Part shown: positions 45,144 to 52,827 of the stretch, in pieces
How positions within the stretch are numbered: position 1 is the first letter of the stretch
How the letters are laid out: each line of letters opens with the position of its first letter
Assembly (NCBI RefSeq): GCF_023824195.1
Contig: NZ_CP085442.1
Location: forward strand, 2,022,001-2,086,000
DNA: 64,000 nucleotides
Reading direction: 5' to 3'
Source of the DNA: Priestia megaterium
Lineage (GTDB): Bacteria; Bacillota; Bacilli; Bacillales; Bacillaceae_H
Translations under genes and position numbers: made by a program
Notes under the pieces: generated by a model
What the model saw: only the letters and a program-made list of their open reading frames with translations
What the model was told of the DNA's origin: nothing
Databases searched by the model: none

Positions 45144-46355
45144 ATGCAGAAATCGAAATTATGGACAAAAGATTTTCTAGCGGTCTCACTGACCAGCTTT
45201 TTTGTTTTTGTCATTTTTTATATGTTAACTGTCACATTGCCGCTGTTTGCAACGGATGAACTTCATGCAAGTAAGCAAAGCCTAGGCTTAATTGTGACAA
45301 TCTTTTTAGTGTCCGGTATTGTGTTCAGGCCGCTAGCCGGTAAGTGGATGACAACATTAGGACAAAAGAAAGTACTATTAATAGGTGTCTTTATCTTTTT
45401 AATTGGTTCTATTTTATATATGAATATTCACTCATTATCTGCGCTGCTGCTGCTGCGTGTGCTTCATGGTATTGGTTTTGGAATGAGCACAACTGCTACA
45501 GGAGCAATTGTTGCAAATGTAATCCCAGAACAGAGAAAAGGAGAAGGGATGGGGTACTATGCGACGTTTATGAACTTAGCGATGGTAGTAGGTCCGTTTG
45601 TAGGCTTAACGTTAACAAATACTTTGAGTCATACAGCGGTCTTTACCGTTGCGGTTGTATCTTCTGTTTTAGCAGTATTATGTAGTCTAGTACTTCGTGT
45701 ACCTGAGGTGCAGCCAGCTTCTTCTGCAACAAATGAAATACAGCCAGCCAAAGGTCTTGCGGCGTTTTTTGAATACCGCTCGCTGCCTATTTCTGTTGCC
45801 GGCCTTGTGGTAGCTTTTTCATATGCAAGTGTTATTTCGTTTGTGTCTATTTATGCAAAAGAAATGGGCTTTACGCAAGCTTCAAGCTTTTTCTTTGTTG
45901 TATACGCAGTGTGCCTGCTGGCTTCTAGACCCTTTACAGGAAAATGGTTTGATCAATACGGAGAAAACAGCGTGGTATATCCGTCCATTTTATCTTTAGC
46001 TATCGGTATCTTTTTGCTTAGCCAAGCGACAACAAGCTGGGTGTTTTTACTAGCTGGAGCATTGATTGGATTAGGCTTTGGAACGATTACATCAAGTTTT
46101 CAATCCATTGCTGTAAAAAAAGCTTCTCCTCATCGCCGAGGTGTCGCCACGGCTACGTTTTTTGTGTTTTTTGACTCTGGAATGGGCTTAGGGTCCTTTT
46201 TATTAGGCATTTTATCCACAGCAGCCGGATATAAAGGAATGTATGTATTCTGTTCCATTATTGCTCTTTTAGCTATAGCAATATATCTTGTATTGCACGG
46301 CCGAAAAAGCCAGAAGCAGCGTATTATTTCTCAAAATGAATCATTAGGAAAATAA
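45144..46355 (+). CDS. MFS transporter (YwoG-like)
   Basis: A 403-aa transporter with 12 hydrophobic helices. MFS motif A appears as RPLAGKWMTTLGQKKVLL after helix 2 and again as RPFTGKWFDQYGENSVVY after helix 8. RVLHGIGFGMSTTATGAIVANVIPEQRKGEG is typical of drug/multi-substrate efflux. AGGAGG precedes the ATG and a strong σA promoter lies 100 bases upstream, so expression may be high unless repressed. The substrate is unknown. Confidence 0.92.
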   Translation: MQKSKLWTKDFLAVSLTSFFVFVIFYMLTVTLPLFATDELHASKQSLGLIVTIFLVSGIVFRPLAGKWMTTLGQKKVLLIGVFIFLIGSILYMNIHSLSALLLLRVLHGIGFGMSTTATGAIVANVIPEQRKGEGMGYYATFMNLAMVVGPFVGLTLTNTLSHTAVFTVAVVSSVLAVLCSLVLRVPEVQPASSATNEIQPAKGLAAFFEYRSLPISVAGLVVAFSYASVISFVSIYAKEMGFTQASSFFFVVYAVCLLASRPFTGKWFDQYGENSVVYPSILSLAIGIFLLSQATTSWVFLLAGALIGLGFGTITSSFQSIAVKKASPHRRGVATATFFVFFDSGMGLGSFLLGILSTAAGYKGMYVFCSIIALLAIAIYLVLHGRKSQKQRIISQNESLGK

Positions 46356-46360
46356 CACAA

Positions 46361-46400
46361 ATAAAAAAAGACGTGCTTAAAGAGCACGTCTTTTTTATTT
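46361..46400. terminator. Terminator of the MFS gene
   Basis: AAAAAAAGACGTGCT / AGCACGTCTTTTTT around TAAAG. Confidence 0.92.
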
Positions 46401-46471
46401 ATGGAGCTCTAAAGAGAACGGTCGTGAGCTTATCTATGTACAAGCCCTCCTGATTTCTTTAGAGATTTCTT

Positions 46472-46795
46472 TTATTCCACTTCTTCTTTTGTAATCCACT
46501 CACTGGACCATGTCTGAATTTCCTGAATTACCGGCGCCAGTGCTAATCCTTTGTCGGATAACGAATACTCGATTCGAACAGGAGTTTCCGGAATAACCGT
46601 ACGAATGACGATTCCTTCATGCTCTAATTCTTTTAAGCGCTCGGATAAGAGCCTTCCGCTTACTGGAAGTGCTTCTTGCATTTGAGAAAACCGTTGTGAG
46701 CCGGAAAGCAGCTGAAAAATGATCAAACTCGTCCAACGTTTCGTTAGTATAGTAACAGCCTTTTCAAAACGTGGGCAGAGTGCTAAACCGTCCAT
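46472..46795 (-). CDS. HxlR-family transcriptional regulator
   Basis: A 107-aa winged-helix protein: CPRFEKAVTILTKRWTSLIIFQLLSG (HxlR start, with the redox-type Cys at residue 7), then RFSQMQEALPVSGRLLSERLKELEHEGIV. Family members sense quinones, aldehydes or diamide through that Cys. It is divergent from the ribA-ribD pair with 362 bases between, where two copies of a 13-bp near-palindromic motif lie. Control of ribA-ribD and of itself is plausible. Confidence 0.92.
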   Translation of the reverse strand: MDGLALCPRFEKAVTILTKRWTSLIIFQLLSGSQRFSQMQEALPVSGRLLSERLKELEHEGIVIRTVIPETPVRIEYSLSDKGLALAPVIQEIQTWSSEWITKEEVE

Positions 46796-47157
46796 GTTAT
46801 TACCTCCATTCTCTTCCTATATTATAAAACAAAGTCAGCATTTTATCTAGTGTTGTGTAATTTAATTACTTAAAGATTATAAATTACTTTACGTATCTAT
46901 ATTTTAATTATATAATTTATATAATTATGGTAGTTGATTACTAAAAGTAACAAAAGGAACATAAAAGCTTTACAAGATAAATGTATCGTCATATAATACT
47001 TTATGCAAGTAAACCTACTTACTTTTAGTAAGCTGATAAACCAATTTGAAAAAATAAATGTTGTGAATTGCTAAAAAAACAGTTGCTCATGTGAGAAATT
47101 GAGCAAAACGTGAAAATGGTAGGTAAGTGAGAAGATACGTAAGAGGAGGAAATGACT
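46796..47157. promoter_or_regulatory. Divergent HxlR/ribA promoter region with paired operator-like motifs
   Basis: TTACTAAAAGTAA at 46938-46950 and its reverse complement TTACTTTTAGTAA at 47019-47031 lie 81 bases apart. Such paired sites suit a dimeric HxlR protein and DNA looping. No FMN riboswitch (RFN element) is seen before ribA. Confidence 0.55.
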
Positions 47158-47901
47158 GTGATTAACCAAAAAGTTGTTTCAATTTTAAAAGATAAAATTA
47201 ACGTAGTAAAAAATGAAGACCATTTTATTTATATAGTAGGACCTATTACGCTTCCTGTGAATCTGGATGGCGAGACACAAGTATTTAGTTGGTATTCATG
47301 GTTGCGTTCTGATAATGTAAAAGAAGGAGCCTTAAGTACGGAAGAACTCATTGAAAAAATGCAAGGAGCTAATTTGGCAGACATGCAGCAATCGAGTGTT
47401 CTTGTGTACGGAGATTTTCAAGAATCGCATGAGGCACTCATTCGTATGCACAGTATCTGCCATACGGGAGATATATTCGGAAGCAAACGCTGCGACTGCG
47501 GTTTTCAATTAAAACAATCTATGAAAATGATCGTCGAAAATGGAAGCGGAGCGCTATTTTATTTAGCAAATCATGAAGGACGCGGCATTGGCCTATTCAG
47601 CAAAGCAATGGCATACGTTCTTCAAGAAAACGGATTTGATACGGTAGAGGCGAATGAAGGCTTAGGATTTGAAGATGATACTCGCAGCTATAGTGATGCC
47701 ATCAGCGTGTTAAAAGTGCTGCGTCAAAAACCGGTTACGCTGATTACCAATAATCCGAAAAAGCTAATCGCGCTTGAGAAAAACGGCGCACTTTTATCAG
47801 GGCGCGTTCCACTTTGGGGAGATGTATCTCAGTTTAATGAAAAGTATTTAGATACTAAAGTTAAACGTTCAGGACACTTAAAAGAGGAGGTTCTTCTTTG
47901 A
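47158..47901 (+). CDS. ribA: GTP cyclohydrolase II, monofunctional
   Basis: Opens GTP to 2,5-diamino-6-ribosylamino-4(3H)-pyrimidinone phosphate, the first step of riboflavin and related pathways. The GTG at 47158 has AGGAGG 8 bases upstream; the ATG at 47152 is only 2 bases from it. The zinc cysteines are in HSICHTGDIFGSKRCDCGFQL, and the catalytic loop NHEGRGIGLFSK is intact. The usual fused DHBP synthase (RibB) domain is absent. It overlaps ribD by 4 bases. As no ribE or ribH follows, this pair may feed a flavin-like or deazapurine product, or boost flow in the main operon. Confidence 0.93.
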   Translation: MINQKVVSILKDKINVVKNEDHFIYIVGPITLPVNLDGETQVFSWYSWLRSDNVKEGALSTEELIEKMQGANLADMQQSSVLVYGDFQESHEALIRMHSICHTGDIFGSKRCDCGFQLKQSMKMIVENGSGALFYLANHEGRGIGLFSKAMAYVLQENGFDTVEANEGLGFEDDTRSYSDAISVLKVLRQKPVTLITNNPKKLIALEKNGALLSGRVPLWGDVSQFNEKYLDTKVKRSGHLKEEVLL

Positions 47902-48989
47902 TCAATCACGAATTTTATATGAATATAGCTTTACAAAACGCAAAAGCAACAAAAGGACAAACAGAGCCAAATCCGCTTGTAGGATCGGTCATTGTAAACG
48001 ATAATCGAATCGTTGGAATTGGTACGCATTTAAAAGCTGGCGAACCGCACGCTGAAATTCACGCGCTGCGAATGGCTGGCGAACAAGCAAAAGGAGCGAC
48101 TGCTTACGTAACGCTAGAGCCTTGTTCACACCACGGACGTACAGGTCCTTGTGCTGAAGCGCTAGTTGAAGCCGGTGTAAAAAAAGTGGTCATAGCAACT
48201 TTAGACCCCAACCCTTTAGTAGCAGGTAATGGAGTTAAAATTTTAGAAAACGCAGGCATTGAGGTCATAACAGGTGTATGTGAAGAAGAGTCACGTCAAA
48301 TGAACGAGGTCTTCAATAAGTATATTGTGACGAAGAAGCCGTTTGTTTTGTTAAAATCAGCGATTACGTTAGACGGTAAAATAGCGACTGCTTCTTCTCA
48401 CAGCAAGTGGATTACGTCTGAGGAAGCTCGTTTGGATGTACATCAGCTGCGTCATGAAACGGCGGGTATCTTAGTAGGGGTGAACACGGTCATTAAGGAC
48501 AACCCCGAGCTGACGACTCGCATTGAAGGCGGCCGAAGTCCAATTCGTCTTGTGATGGATTCGAAGCTGCGAATGCCCCTTGATTCGAAGCTAGCAACGG
48601 ACTCTTTAGCTCCAACGTGGGTATTTACAAGTCAGGGCTATTCAAAAGAAAAAAAAGAACAGCTCGAAAAGCAAGGCGTCGAAGTATTTGTCACAAGCGG
48701 TGAGGACAAAGTAAATCTTGAAGATATGCTTTCTATACTAGGTGAGAAATTTGTGTCGTCTCTTTTAATTGAAGGAGGGGGCGAAGTGAATGCCGCATTC
48801 CTAGAAAATCGTTTAATTGATAAATTGGTGCTGTATATGGCTCCAAAGCTTTCAGGAGGAAAAGAAGCTCCTACTTTCCTAGAAGGAAAAGGCGTAGAGA
48901 AAATGTGGGACGCAGTGGACGTGGAGCGTCTTTCAGTGACGTCAATCGGCAAAGACTTTAAATTTGTTGGATATCCTGTTTATAAATAA
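47898..48989 (+). CDS. ribD: Bifunctional diaminohydroxyphosphoribosylaminopyrimidine deaminase / reductase
   Basis: Carries out the deamination and side-chain reduction after RibA. The start is TTG at 47898, inside the ribA stop (TTGA overlap), with GAGGAGG upstream; it gives MINHEFYMNIALQNAKAT, matching the family's length. The deaminase domain has HAEIHAL and EPCSHHGRTGPC (zinc His and Cys). The reductase domain follows from about residue 145 (LKSAITLDGKIATASSHSKWITSEEA) to the end (LIEGGGEVNAAF). Both activities look intact. Translational coupling ties it to ribA. Confidence 0.95.
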   Translation: MINHEFYMNIALQNAKATKGQTEPNPLVGSVIVNDNRIVGIGTHLKAGEPHAEIHALRMAGEQAKGATAYVTLEPCSHHGRTGPCAEALVEAGVKKVVIATLDPNPLVAGNGVKILENAGIEVITGVCEEESRQMNEVFNKYIVTKKPFVLLKSAITLDGKIATASSHSKWITSEEARLDVHQLRHETAGILVGVNTVIKDNPELTTRIEGGRSPIRLVMDSKLRMPLDSKLATDSLAPTWVFTSQGYSKEKKEQLEKQGVEVFVTSGEDKVNLEDMLSILGEKFVSSLLIEGGGEVNAAFLENRLIDKLVLYMAPKLSGGKEAPTFLEGKGVEKMWDAVDVERLSVTSIGKDFKFVGYPVYK

Positions 48990-48995
48990 AAAATG

Positions 48996-49315
48996 CGAAT
49001 AGGACTGTGACAAAAGTCGTTTAGTTAAAGCAAGACCCGAACGAAGTTAATTCTTGATTAAGAATCAGCTTCGCTCGGGTTTTTTTATTGGTGTGGTGAA
49101 CGCAGGTTTCATATATGCAGGTGCTTCTAGCAGTTGATTGGAGGGCAAGGCGAAGACTCCCGCAGGAGCGCAAGCGACGAGGAGGCTCACCGGCCGCCCG
49201 CGGAAAGCGAAGTCTTGCACGGAAATCAACGGGGGTGTAACAAGTAGTCCAGATCATTTATCCCATTTGTTCGTCTTTAGATTGGATTGATGTAGCTATG
49301 TCTCAATCTCATGCT
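48996..49315. repeat. MITE-like intergenic repeat, copy c, with G+C-rich insert
   Basis: Begins near the ribD stop with GGACTGTGACAAAAG. It forms a terminator (GACCCGAACGAAG...CTTCGCTCGGGTTTTTTT, 49035-49087). A G+C-rich element of about 110 bases follows (49138-49232, GGGCAAGGCGAAGACTCC to GGAAATCAACGGG), a known type of Bacillus intergenic repeat. The 53-base tail of copy a ends it (49259-49311). The remaining bases to 49,505 hold the next promoter. Confidence 0.75.
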
Positions 49316-49432
49316 TTTGTGGGATTTTTTAGAGAAGAGAAATAATACACTATTTTACTCTTATAGATTAATTTGCTATTATAGGGAATGGTCAATTTAG
49401 AAACAATGTATAAATTTTTAACGTTTTTACAG

Positions 49433-49460
49433 TTGACTATCTAAATAAAATCACTATATG
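49433..49460 (+). promoter_or_regulatory. Promoter of the RRNPP regulator
   Basis: TTGACT, 16 bases, TATATG. The -10 covers the upstream ATG at 49458, which therefore cannot be the translation start. Confidence 0.65.
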
Positions 49461-49505
49461 TTTATAGAGAGAATATATTATGTGAAAGTAAGGGTGAGAA
49501 AAGAG

Positions 49506-50381
49506 ATGAGAGAGTATAGAATTGGGAGTGTTATGAGAGACCTTCGCAAAATGGCAGGGTTGACACAACAAGAATTATCAAGAGACATTTGTACACAAGC
49601 GCAAATCAGCAAAATTGAAAACGGTGAAGAATATCCATCAAGCATTACCCTCTATAAAATTTCTAAGCGCCTTGGCGTAGATGTTAACTACTTTTTTGAT
49701 AGTGTAGAATCACCTCGACTTGATTACGTAGATGCGGTTCAATCTTTAATTCGTCAATATATTCGTCAGAGAGATTATGATGCTATTCATAATATCATTG
49801 TAAAAGAAAAAGAAAGTCCCCTGTTTCAAAATCCGCTGAACAAGCAATTTTTAATGTGGCACGAAGGTATTTGCGTGTATTACATTCATCATAATAAAGA
49901 AGATGCGCTGTCTAAAATGTACCAAGCGATCGAGCTTACTAAGCAATCGGCAACGTTTTATAAAGAAAGAGAAATTGAAATTTTAAATAGCATTGGAATT
50001 ATTCTTTATGAAGAGAAAGAGTATGAACAGGCTCTAGATACATATCAAACAGCACTCAAAAGCTTAAATGAGCTGCCCCAAACAAAAGACGAAAATATAA
50101 AAATTAGAATTTTAAATGCACTTGCCAAAACGCTTGGAGATATGAGTAACTATGATGAATCATTAATATATAGCAACCGAGGAATCGATTTGTGCATTAG
50201 TAATGAATCAATGTATTTATTTGGAGAACTTCATTACCAAGCAGGAGAGAGCTTAATCAAATTAGGTAAAATTGAACAAGGTAAAGAATATATGGAAAAG
50301 TCTATGACCATTTTCACCCTGCAACGAAATGAGCGATTCGTCAAGCTAGTAGAAAAAGAACTTGAAGCTCTATTTGTTTAA
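49506..50381 (+). CDS. RRNPP-family quorum-sensing regulator (PlcR-like)
   Basis: A 291-aa regulator, close to the 285 aa of PlcR. The ATG at 49506 follows AGGGTG by 9 bases and lies after the mapped promoter. Residues 1-65 are an XRE helix-turn-helix (IGSVMRDLRKMAGLTQQELSRDICTQAQISKIENG). The rest is helical with about five TPR-like repeats (EREIEILNSIGIILYEEKEYEQALDTYQTAL, ELHYQAGESLIKLGKIEQGKEYMEKSM) that form the peptide pocket. A small secreted-peptide gene lies 150 bases downstream. Targets are not known; the upstream region of the peptide gene is the obvious first site. Confidence 0.9.
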   Translation: MREYRIGSVMRDLRKMAGLTQQELSRDICTQAQISKIENGEEYPSSITLYKISKRLGVDVNYFFDSVESPRLDYVDAVQSLIRQYIRQRDYDAIHNIIVKEKESPLFQNPLNKQFLMWHEGICVYYIHHNKEDALSKMYQAIELTKQSATFYKEREIEILNSIGIILYEEKEYEQALDTYQTALKSLNELPQTKDENIKIRILNALAKTLGDMSNYDESLIYSNRGIDLCISNESMYLFGELHYQAGESLIKLGKIEQGKEYMEKSMTIFTLQRNERFVKLVEKELEALFV

Positions 50382-50411
50382 AATATTCCTATCATTATAA
50401 TTTTTGAGAAA

Positions 50412-50466
50412 TTTCTATCAAAATGGAGGAAATCCGTGGTTTTAAGGCGATAAATGCTGATAGAAA
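50412..50466 (+). promoter_or_regulatory. Inverted repeat before the peptide gene
   Basis: TTTCTATCA (50412-50420) and TGATAGAAA (50458-50466) lie 37 bases apart. TTCATC and TACACT further down (about 50472-50499) can act as -35 and -10. The repeat is a candidate binding site for the RRNPP regulator. Confidence 0.5.
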
Positions 50467-50531
50467 GGAATTCATCTACTTTTATCCTGTGATACACTAG
50501 AGTCAAATCAAAGAAAGAGGAGGAAATAATT

Positions 50532-50651
50532 ATGAAAAAAGTATTAGTCGGTATGGCATTAGCGTTTACATTAGTAGCAGGTGTTGCTTCAGTTGGAACA
50601 AGCGTAGCAACAGGAGATTTTTCAACATTAGGTCTTCCAAGCCAACATTAA
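50532..50651 (+). CDS. Small exported propeptide, probable signal peptide (PapR-like)
   Basis: A 39-residue product with an AGGAGG 8 bases before the ATG and a strong terminator after the stop. It has a classic export signal (MKKVLVGMALAFTLVAGVAS), then a short tail ending STLGLPSQH. Size, signal and position after a PlcR-like regulator match PapR, whose C-terminal 5-7 residues are the active pheromone after processing and reimport by Opp. LGLPSQH is the likely mature peptide by analogy (the Leu-Pro also occurs in PapR's DLPFEF). Peptide identity and activity are inference. Confidence 0.82.
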   Translation: MKKVLVGMALAFTLVAGVASVGTSVATGDFSTLGLPSQH

Positions 50652-50656
50652 TAGTG

Positions 50657-50688
50657 AAAGCCGTGCTTCTTAGCACGGCTTTTTTTAT
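50657..50688 (+). terminator. Terminator of the peptide gene
   Basis: AAAGCCGTGCT / AGCACGGCTTT around TCTT, then a T-tract. The T-tract overlaps the stop codon of the minus-strand gene that follows. Confidence 0.92.
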
Positions 50689-50831
50689 TGTGTTTTACTT
50701 GACTGATCTTTGTTGCGTTTGTTTCCCTTTGAATTATCTCCGCTTGAAATTTCTTCACCCATTTCAACAAGGTGGTGCTGCGTTTTTGGGTTACTTTGAT
50801 TAGAGCTTCCTTTATTATTCTTTTTTGTCAT
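50685..50831 (-). CDS. Small hydrophilic protein, 48 residues
   Basis: Not recognised. It reads MTKKNNKGSSNQSNPKTQ and then a Glu-containing centre (HHLVEMGEEISS) and Lys-rich end, with no hydrophobic core. GGAG lies 8 bases before the ATG at 50831 (an ATG 6 bases upstream is too close). Small Lys/Asn/Gln-rich proteins like this are typical of minor acid-soluble spore proteins (SspO/SspP-like), but no firm match can be claimed. It precedes a DUF3892 gene transcribed the same way. Confidence 0.6.
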   Translation of the reverse strand: MTKKNNKGSSNQSNPKTQHHLVEMGEEISSGDNSKGNKRNKDQSSKTQ

Positions 50832-50843
50832 ATTCATTCTCCT

Positions 50844-51068
50844 TTAAAATGATGGCAATGCATCGAGATTATTTGTTTGGTCATGATCAGGAATACTGCG
50901 AATATACGTACCGCCGTCTTTCCCTACAAAAGTACTCACATGCTCAACGTCTCCCGCTTCTACTTTCTTTAACGCTTCTTCATAGGTTAAAACAGCTCCT
51001 GAAGCCGTTTGAAATTCTAGCAGGTCACCGTCTGCATTTTTACGTACCGCAACGAAACGTTCTTTCAT
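50844..51068 (-). CDS. DUF3892 domain protein
   Basis: A 74-residue protein: KERFVAVRKNADGDLLEFQTASGAVLTYEEALKKVEAGDVEHVSTFVGKDGG, the full DUF3892 pattern. The ATG at 51068 has GGAAGG 9 bases upstream. The family is widespread in Bacillus and of unknown function. It has no export signal. The gene lies 12 bases before the 48-aa gene, so both are probably one transcript. Confidence 0.85.
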   Translation of the reverse strand: MKERFVAVRKNADGDLLEFQTASGAVLTYEEALKKVEAGDVEHVSTFVGKDGGTYIRSIPDHDQTNNLDALPSF

Positions 51069-51172
51069 ACAAATAAACACCTTCCTTTACATCTATATGG
51101 TTGCTGAAATAGTCGTTTTTATTCATTATAAAAAGTGATAAGGTAAAGAAAAGAGTGCAAAGGGGATAAAAA

Positions 51173-51853
51173 ATGACAACATTTAATTGGCATGATCAAG
51201 CTCAAGACGAGTGGAACCAAAAAGTATCATTTTGGAATAGCCGAAGTGAAGATATGTGGAAAAACGGAAGTAGGAAAACAGTTATTCCATTTATTCAAAA
51301 ATATCTTAAAAAAGGCGCTTTGCTAGCAGACGTCGGCTGTGGTGATGGGTTTGGGACGTCTCTTCTAGCCGCTTCTGGATATAAAGCAATCGGTCTTGAT
51401 TTATCAGAAGAAATGGTTCAAAAAGCATCTGAGCTACATAAAAGTGAAAATTTGTCATTCGCTCAAGCTGATATTATGAAGCTCCCGCTGTCTTCTGAAT
51501 CATTAGAAGGGGTTATGGTAATCAACGCCCTAGAATGGACAGAGCACCCGCGATTAGCTCTGAAGGAACTGCACCGAGTTGTAAAACCAGGAGGATATGC
51601 ATGTGTAGGTATTCTTGGGCCAACTGCTCAGCCTCGTACCAATAGTTTTCAAAGACTATATGGTGAAGACGTTATTTGCAATACGATGATGCCGTGGGAG
51701 TTTGAACAGCTTGCAACAGAAAATGGATGGGAAGTAATCGATGGCGAAGGTGTATATAAGCGAAATGTTACAGATAAGCTGATTGGACAGCTCCCACACG
51801 AATTAAAGCAAGCCTTAACGTTTCTATGGTTATTTATGCTCAAGAAACAATAA
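51173..51853 (+). CDS. Class I SAM-dependent methyltransferase
   Basis: A 226-aa methyltransferase. SAM-binding motif I is LLADVGCGDGFGTSLLAASGY; motif II is AIGLDLSEEMVQKA; LSSESLEGVMVINALEWTEHP gives motif IV. It is a Methyltransf_11-type enzyme whose acceptor is unknown. The start is ATG with AAGGGG upstream. The next small gene follows by 65 bases and shares a strong terminator. Confidence 0.9.
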   Translation: MTTFNWHDQAQDEWNQKVSFWNSRSEDMWKNGSRKTVIPFIQKYLKKGALLADVGCGDGFGTSLLAASGYKAIGLDLSEEMVQKASELHKSENLSFAQADIMKLPLSSESLEGVMVINALEWTEHPRLALKELHRVVKPGGYACVGILGPTAQPRTNSFQRLYGEDVICNTMMPWEFEQLATENGWEVIDGEGVYKRNVTDKLIGQLPHELKQALTFLWLFMLKKQ

Positions 51854-51918
51854 AAACAGCACACGTCTCCTTATATGTAGCTGTACAAAGGGTACACTAC
51901 AAACTGGAGGTGAGTGAC

Positions 51919-52047
51919 ATGAGTAAAATTAAAAAAGACCGCTCAAAATCAGAGTTGGGTTCACCAAATGTAGAAGGACAAGGAACGACCACTTCTGAAC
52001 AAGGTGTTCAAAGCAGTTCAGCTAACAAAAAGCAGAAGCGTTCATAA
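51919..52047 (+). CDS. Small hydrophilic protein, 42 residues
   Basis: Not recognised. GGAGGTG lies 8 bases before the ATG. The sequence is Ser/Lys/Gln-rich (MSKIKKDRSKSELGSPNVEG, ending SSANKKQKRS) with no hydrophobic segment. Its composition recalls small spore proteins, like the 48-residue protein at 50,685. A perfect 23-bp terminator follows. Confidence 0.62.
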   Translation: MSKIKKDRSKSELGSPNVEGQGTTTSEQGVQSSSANKKQKRS

Positions 52048-52050
52048 CAA

Positions 52051-52105
52051 AAATAAAACGAACTTGCAGTGAGAACAACGAGCTCACTGCAAGTTCGTTT
52101 TATTT
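52051..52105. terminator. Very strong terminator
   Basis: Twenty-three-base arms 52051-52073 and 52083-52105 are exact complements (AAATAAAACGAACTTGCAG...), ending TTTTATTT. Confidence 0.95.
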
Positions 52106-52235
52106 ATGGTGTCATCTTTATAAGTAAGAAGGTGTTGTGTGCAAGATTATAGATAGCTTATAATAAAATCTGAGCCAATAATTGTAATTTTATACAAGTT
52201 TGGTTTACATTCGATGTAAAGTGGAGGTGTAATAA

Positions 52236-52348
52236 ATGGTAAATAAAAGATGTTTACCGGATACTGTAGCGTCTCATGCAAAGCCTGATATTAGAAAGGC
52301 GATACTTTGCATGGGGTGGACGGTTTAGTAATAGACATCGCCTAACCG
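52236..52348 (+). other. Possible structured RNA or leader with 30-codon ORF
   Basis: TGGAGGTG precedes an ATG at 52236; the frame (MVNKRCLPDTVASHAKPDIR...) ends at 52328. Overlapping it, CATGCAAAG (52275-52283) pairs with CTTTGCATG (52305-52313), and CGGTTTAG (52321-52328) pairs with CTAACCG (52342-52348). It could be a tiny protein, a regulatory leader peptide for the CD3324-like gene, or a structured RNA. Confidence 0.4.
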
Positions 52349-52422
52349 CGCATATCTCATTTCTAATATATACGGCTTTGCCCCTTATTGTATAAGCAAA
52401 ACCACATAAGGAGCTGGCAGAA

Positions 52423-52692
52423 ATGACGTATGTAAAAGCAACAAATATTTTACCTGAAGAGCTGATTAGTGAAATTCAAAAATACATTCAAGGAGAAACC
52501 ATTTATATTCCAAAGCCGCAGAAGGCAAAAAGAAAATGGGGAACTTGCTCTGGTGGAAGAAAGTTGATTGACGAGCGAAACGAACGGATTAAGAATTTGT
52601 TTAAAAAAGGAACTTCAATTGAGGAACTAGCCCGTGAATACTTTTTATCAACCGAAACCATCAAAAAAATTGTATATAAAAAGCAACGGTAG
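52423..52692 (+). CDS. CD3324-family (Mor-like) HTH protein
   Basis: An 89-aa protein with the family start YVKATNILPEELISEIQKYIQGETIYIPK, a central basic part (KRKWGTCSGGRKLIDERN) and a C-terminal HTH (FKKGTSIEELAREYFLSTETIKKIVYKK). These resemble the DNA-binding half of Mor activators. AAGGAG lies 8-9 bases before the ATG. Targets are unknown. Confidence 0.85.
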   Translation: MTYVKATNILPEELISEIQKYIQGETIYIPKPQKAKRKWGTCSGGRKLIDERNERIKNLFKKGTSIEELAREYFLSTETIKKIVYKKQR

Positions 52693-52827
52693 AAATCAAG
52701 CGCTGGCAACTGAATGCCCGCGCTTTTTTAGGTATAGTTTATTTCTGATTTATTTTTTACATTTCGTAAAAGGAATCCGTACGGTAAAGTAAAAAGTAGC
52801 TGATTAAATGAAGAAGGAGTGAAGAAC

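Noticed and set aside
46796..47157. FMN riboswitch before ribA
   Set aside because: The conserved RFN segments (AGGGGC-like and GACCGGCGGT-like) are absent.
49021..49257. Minus-strand frame in the G+C-rich repeat after ribD
   Set aside because: It is a translation of intergenic repeat copy c, not a gene.
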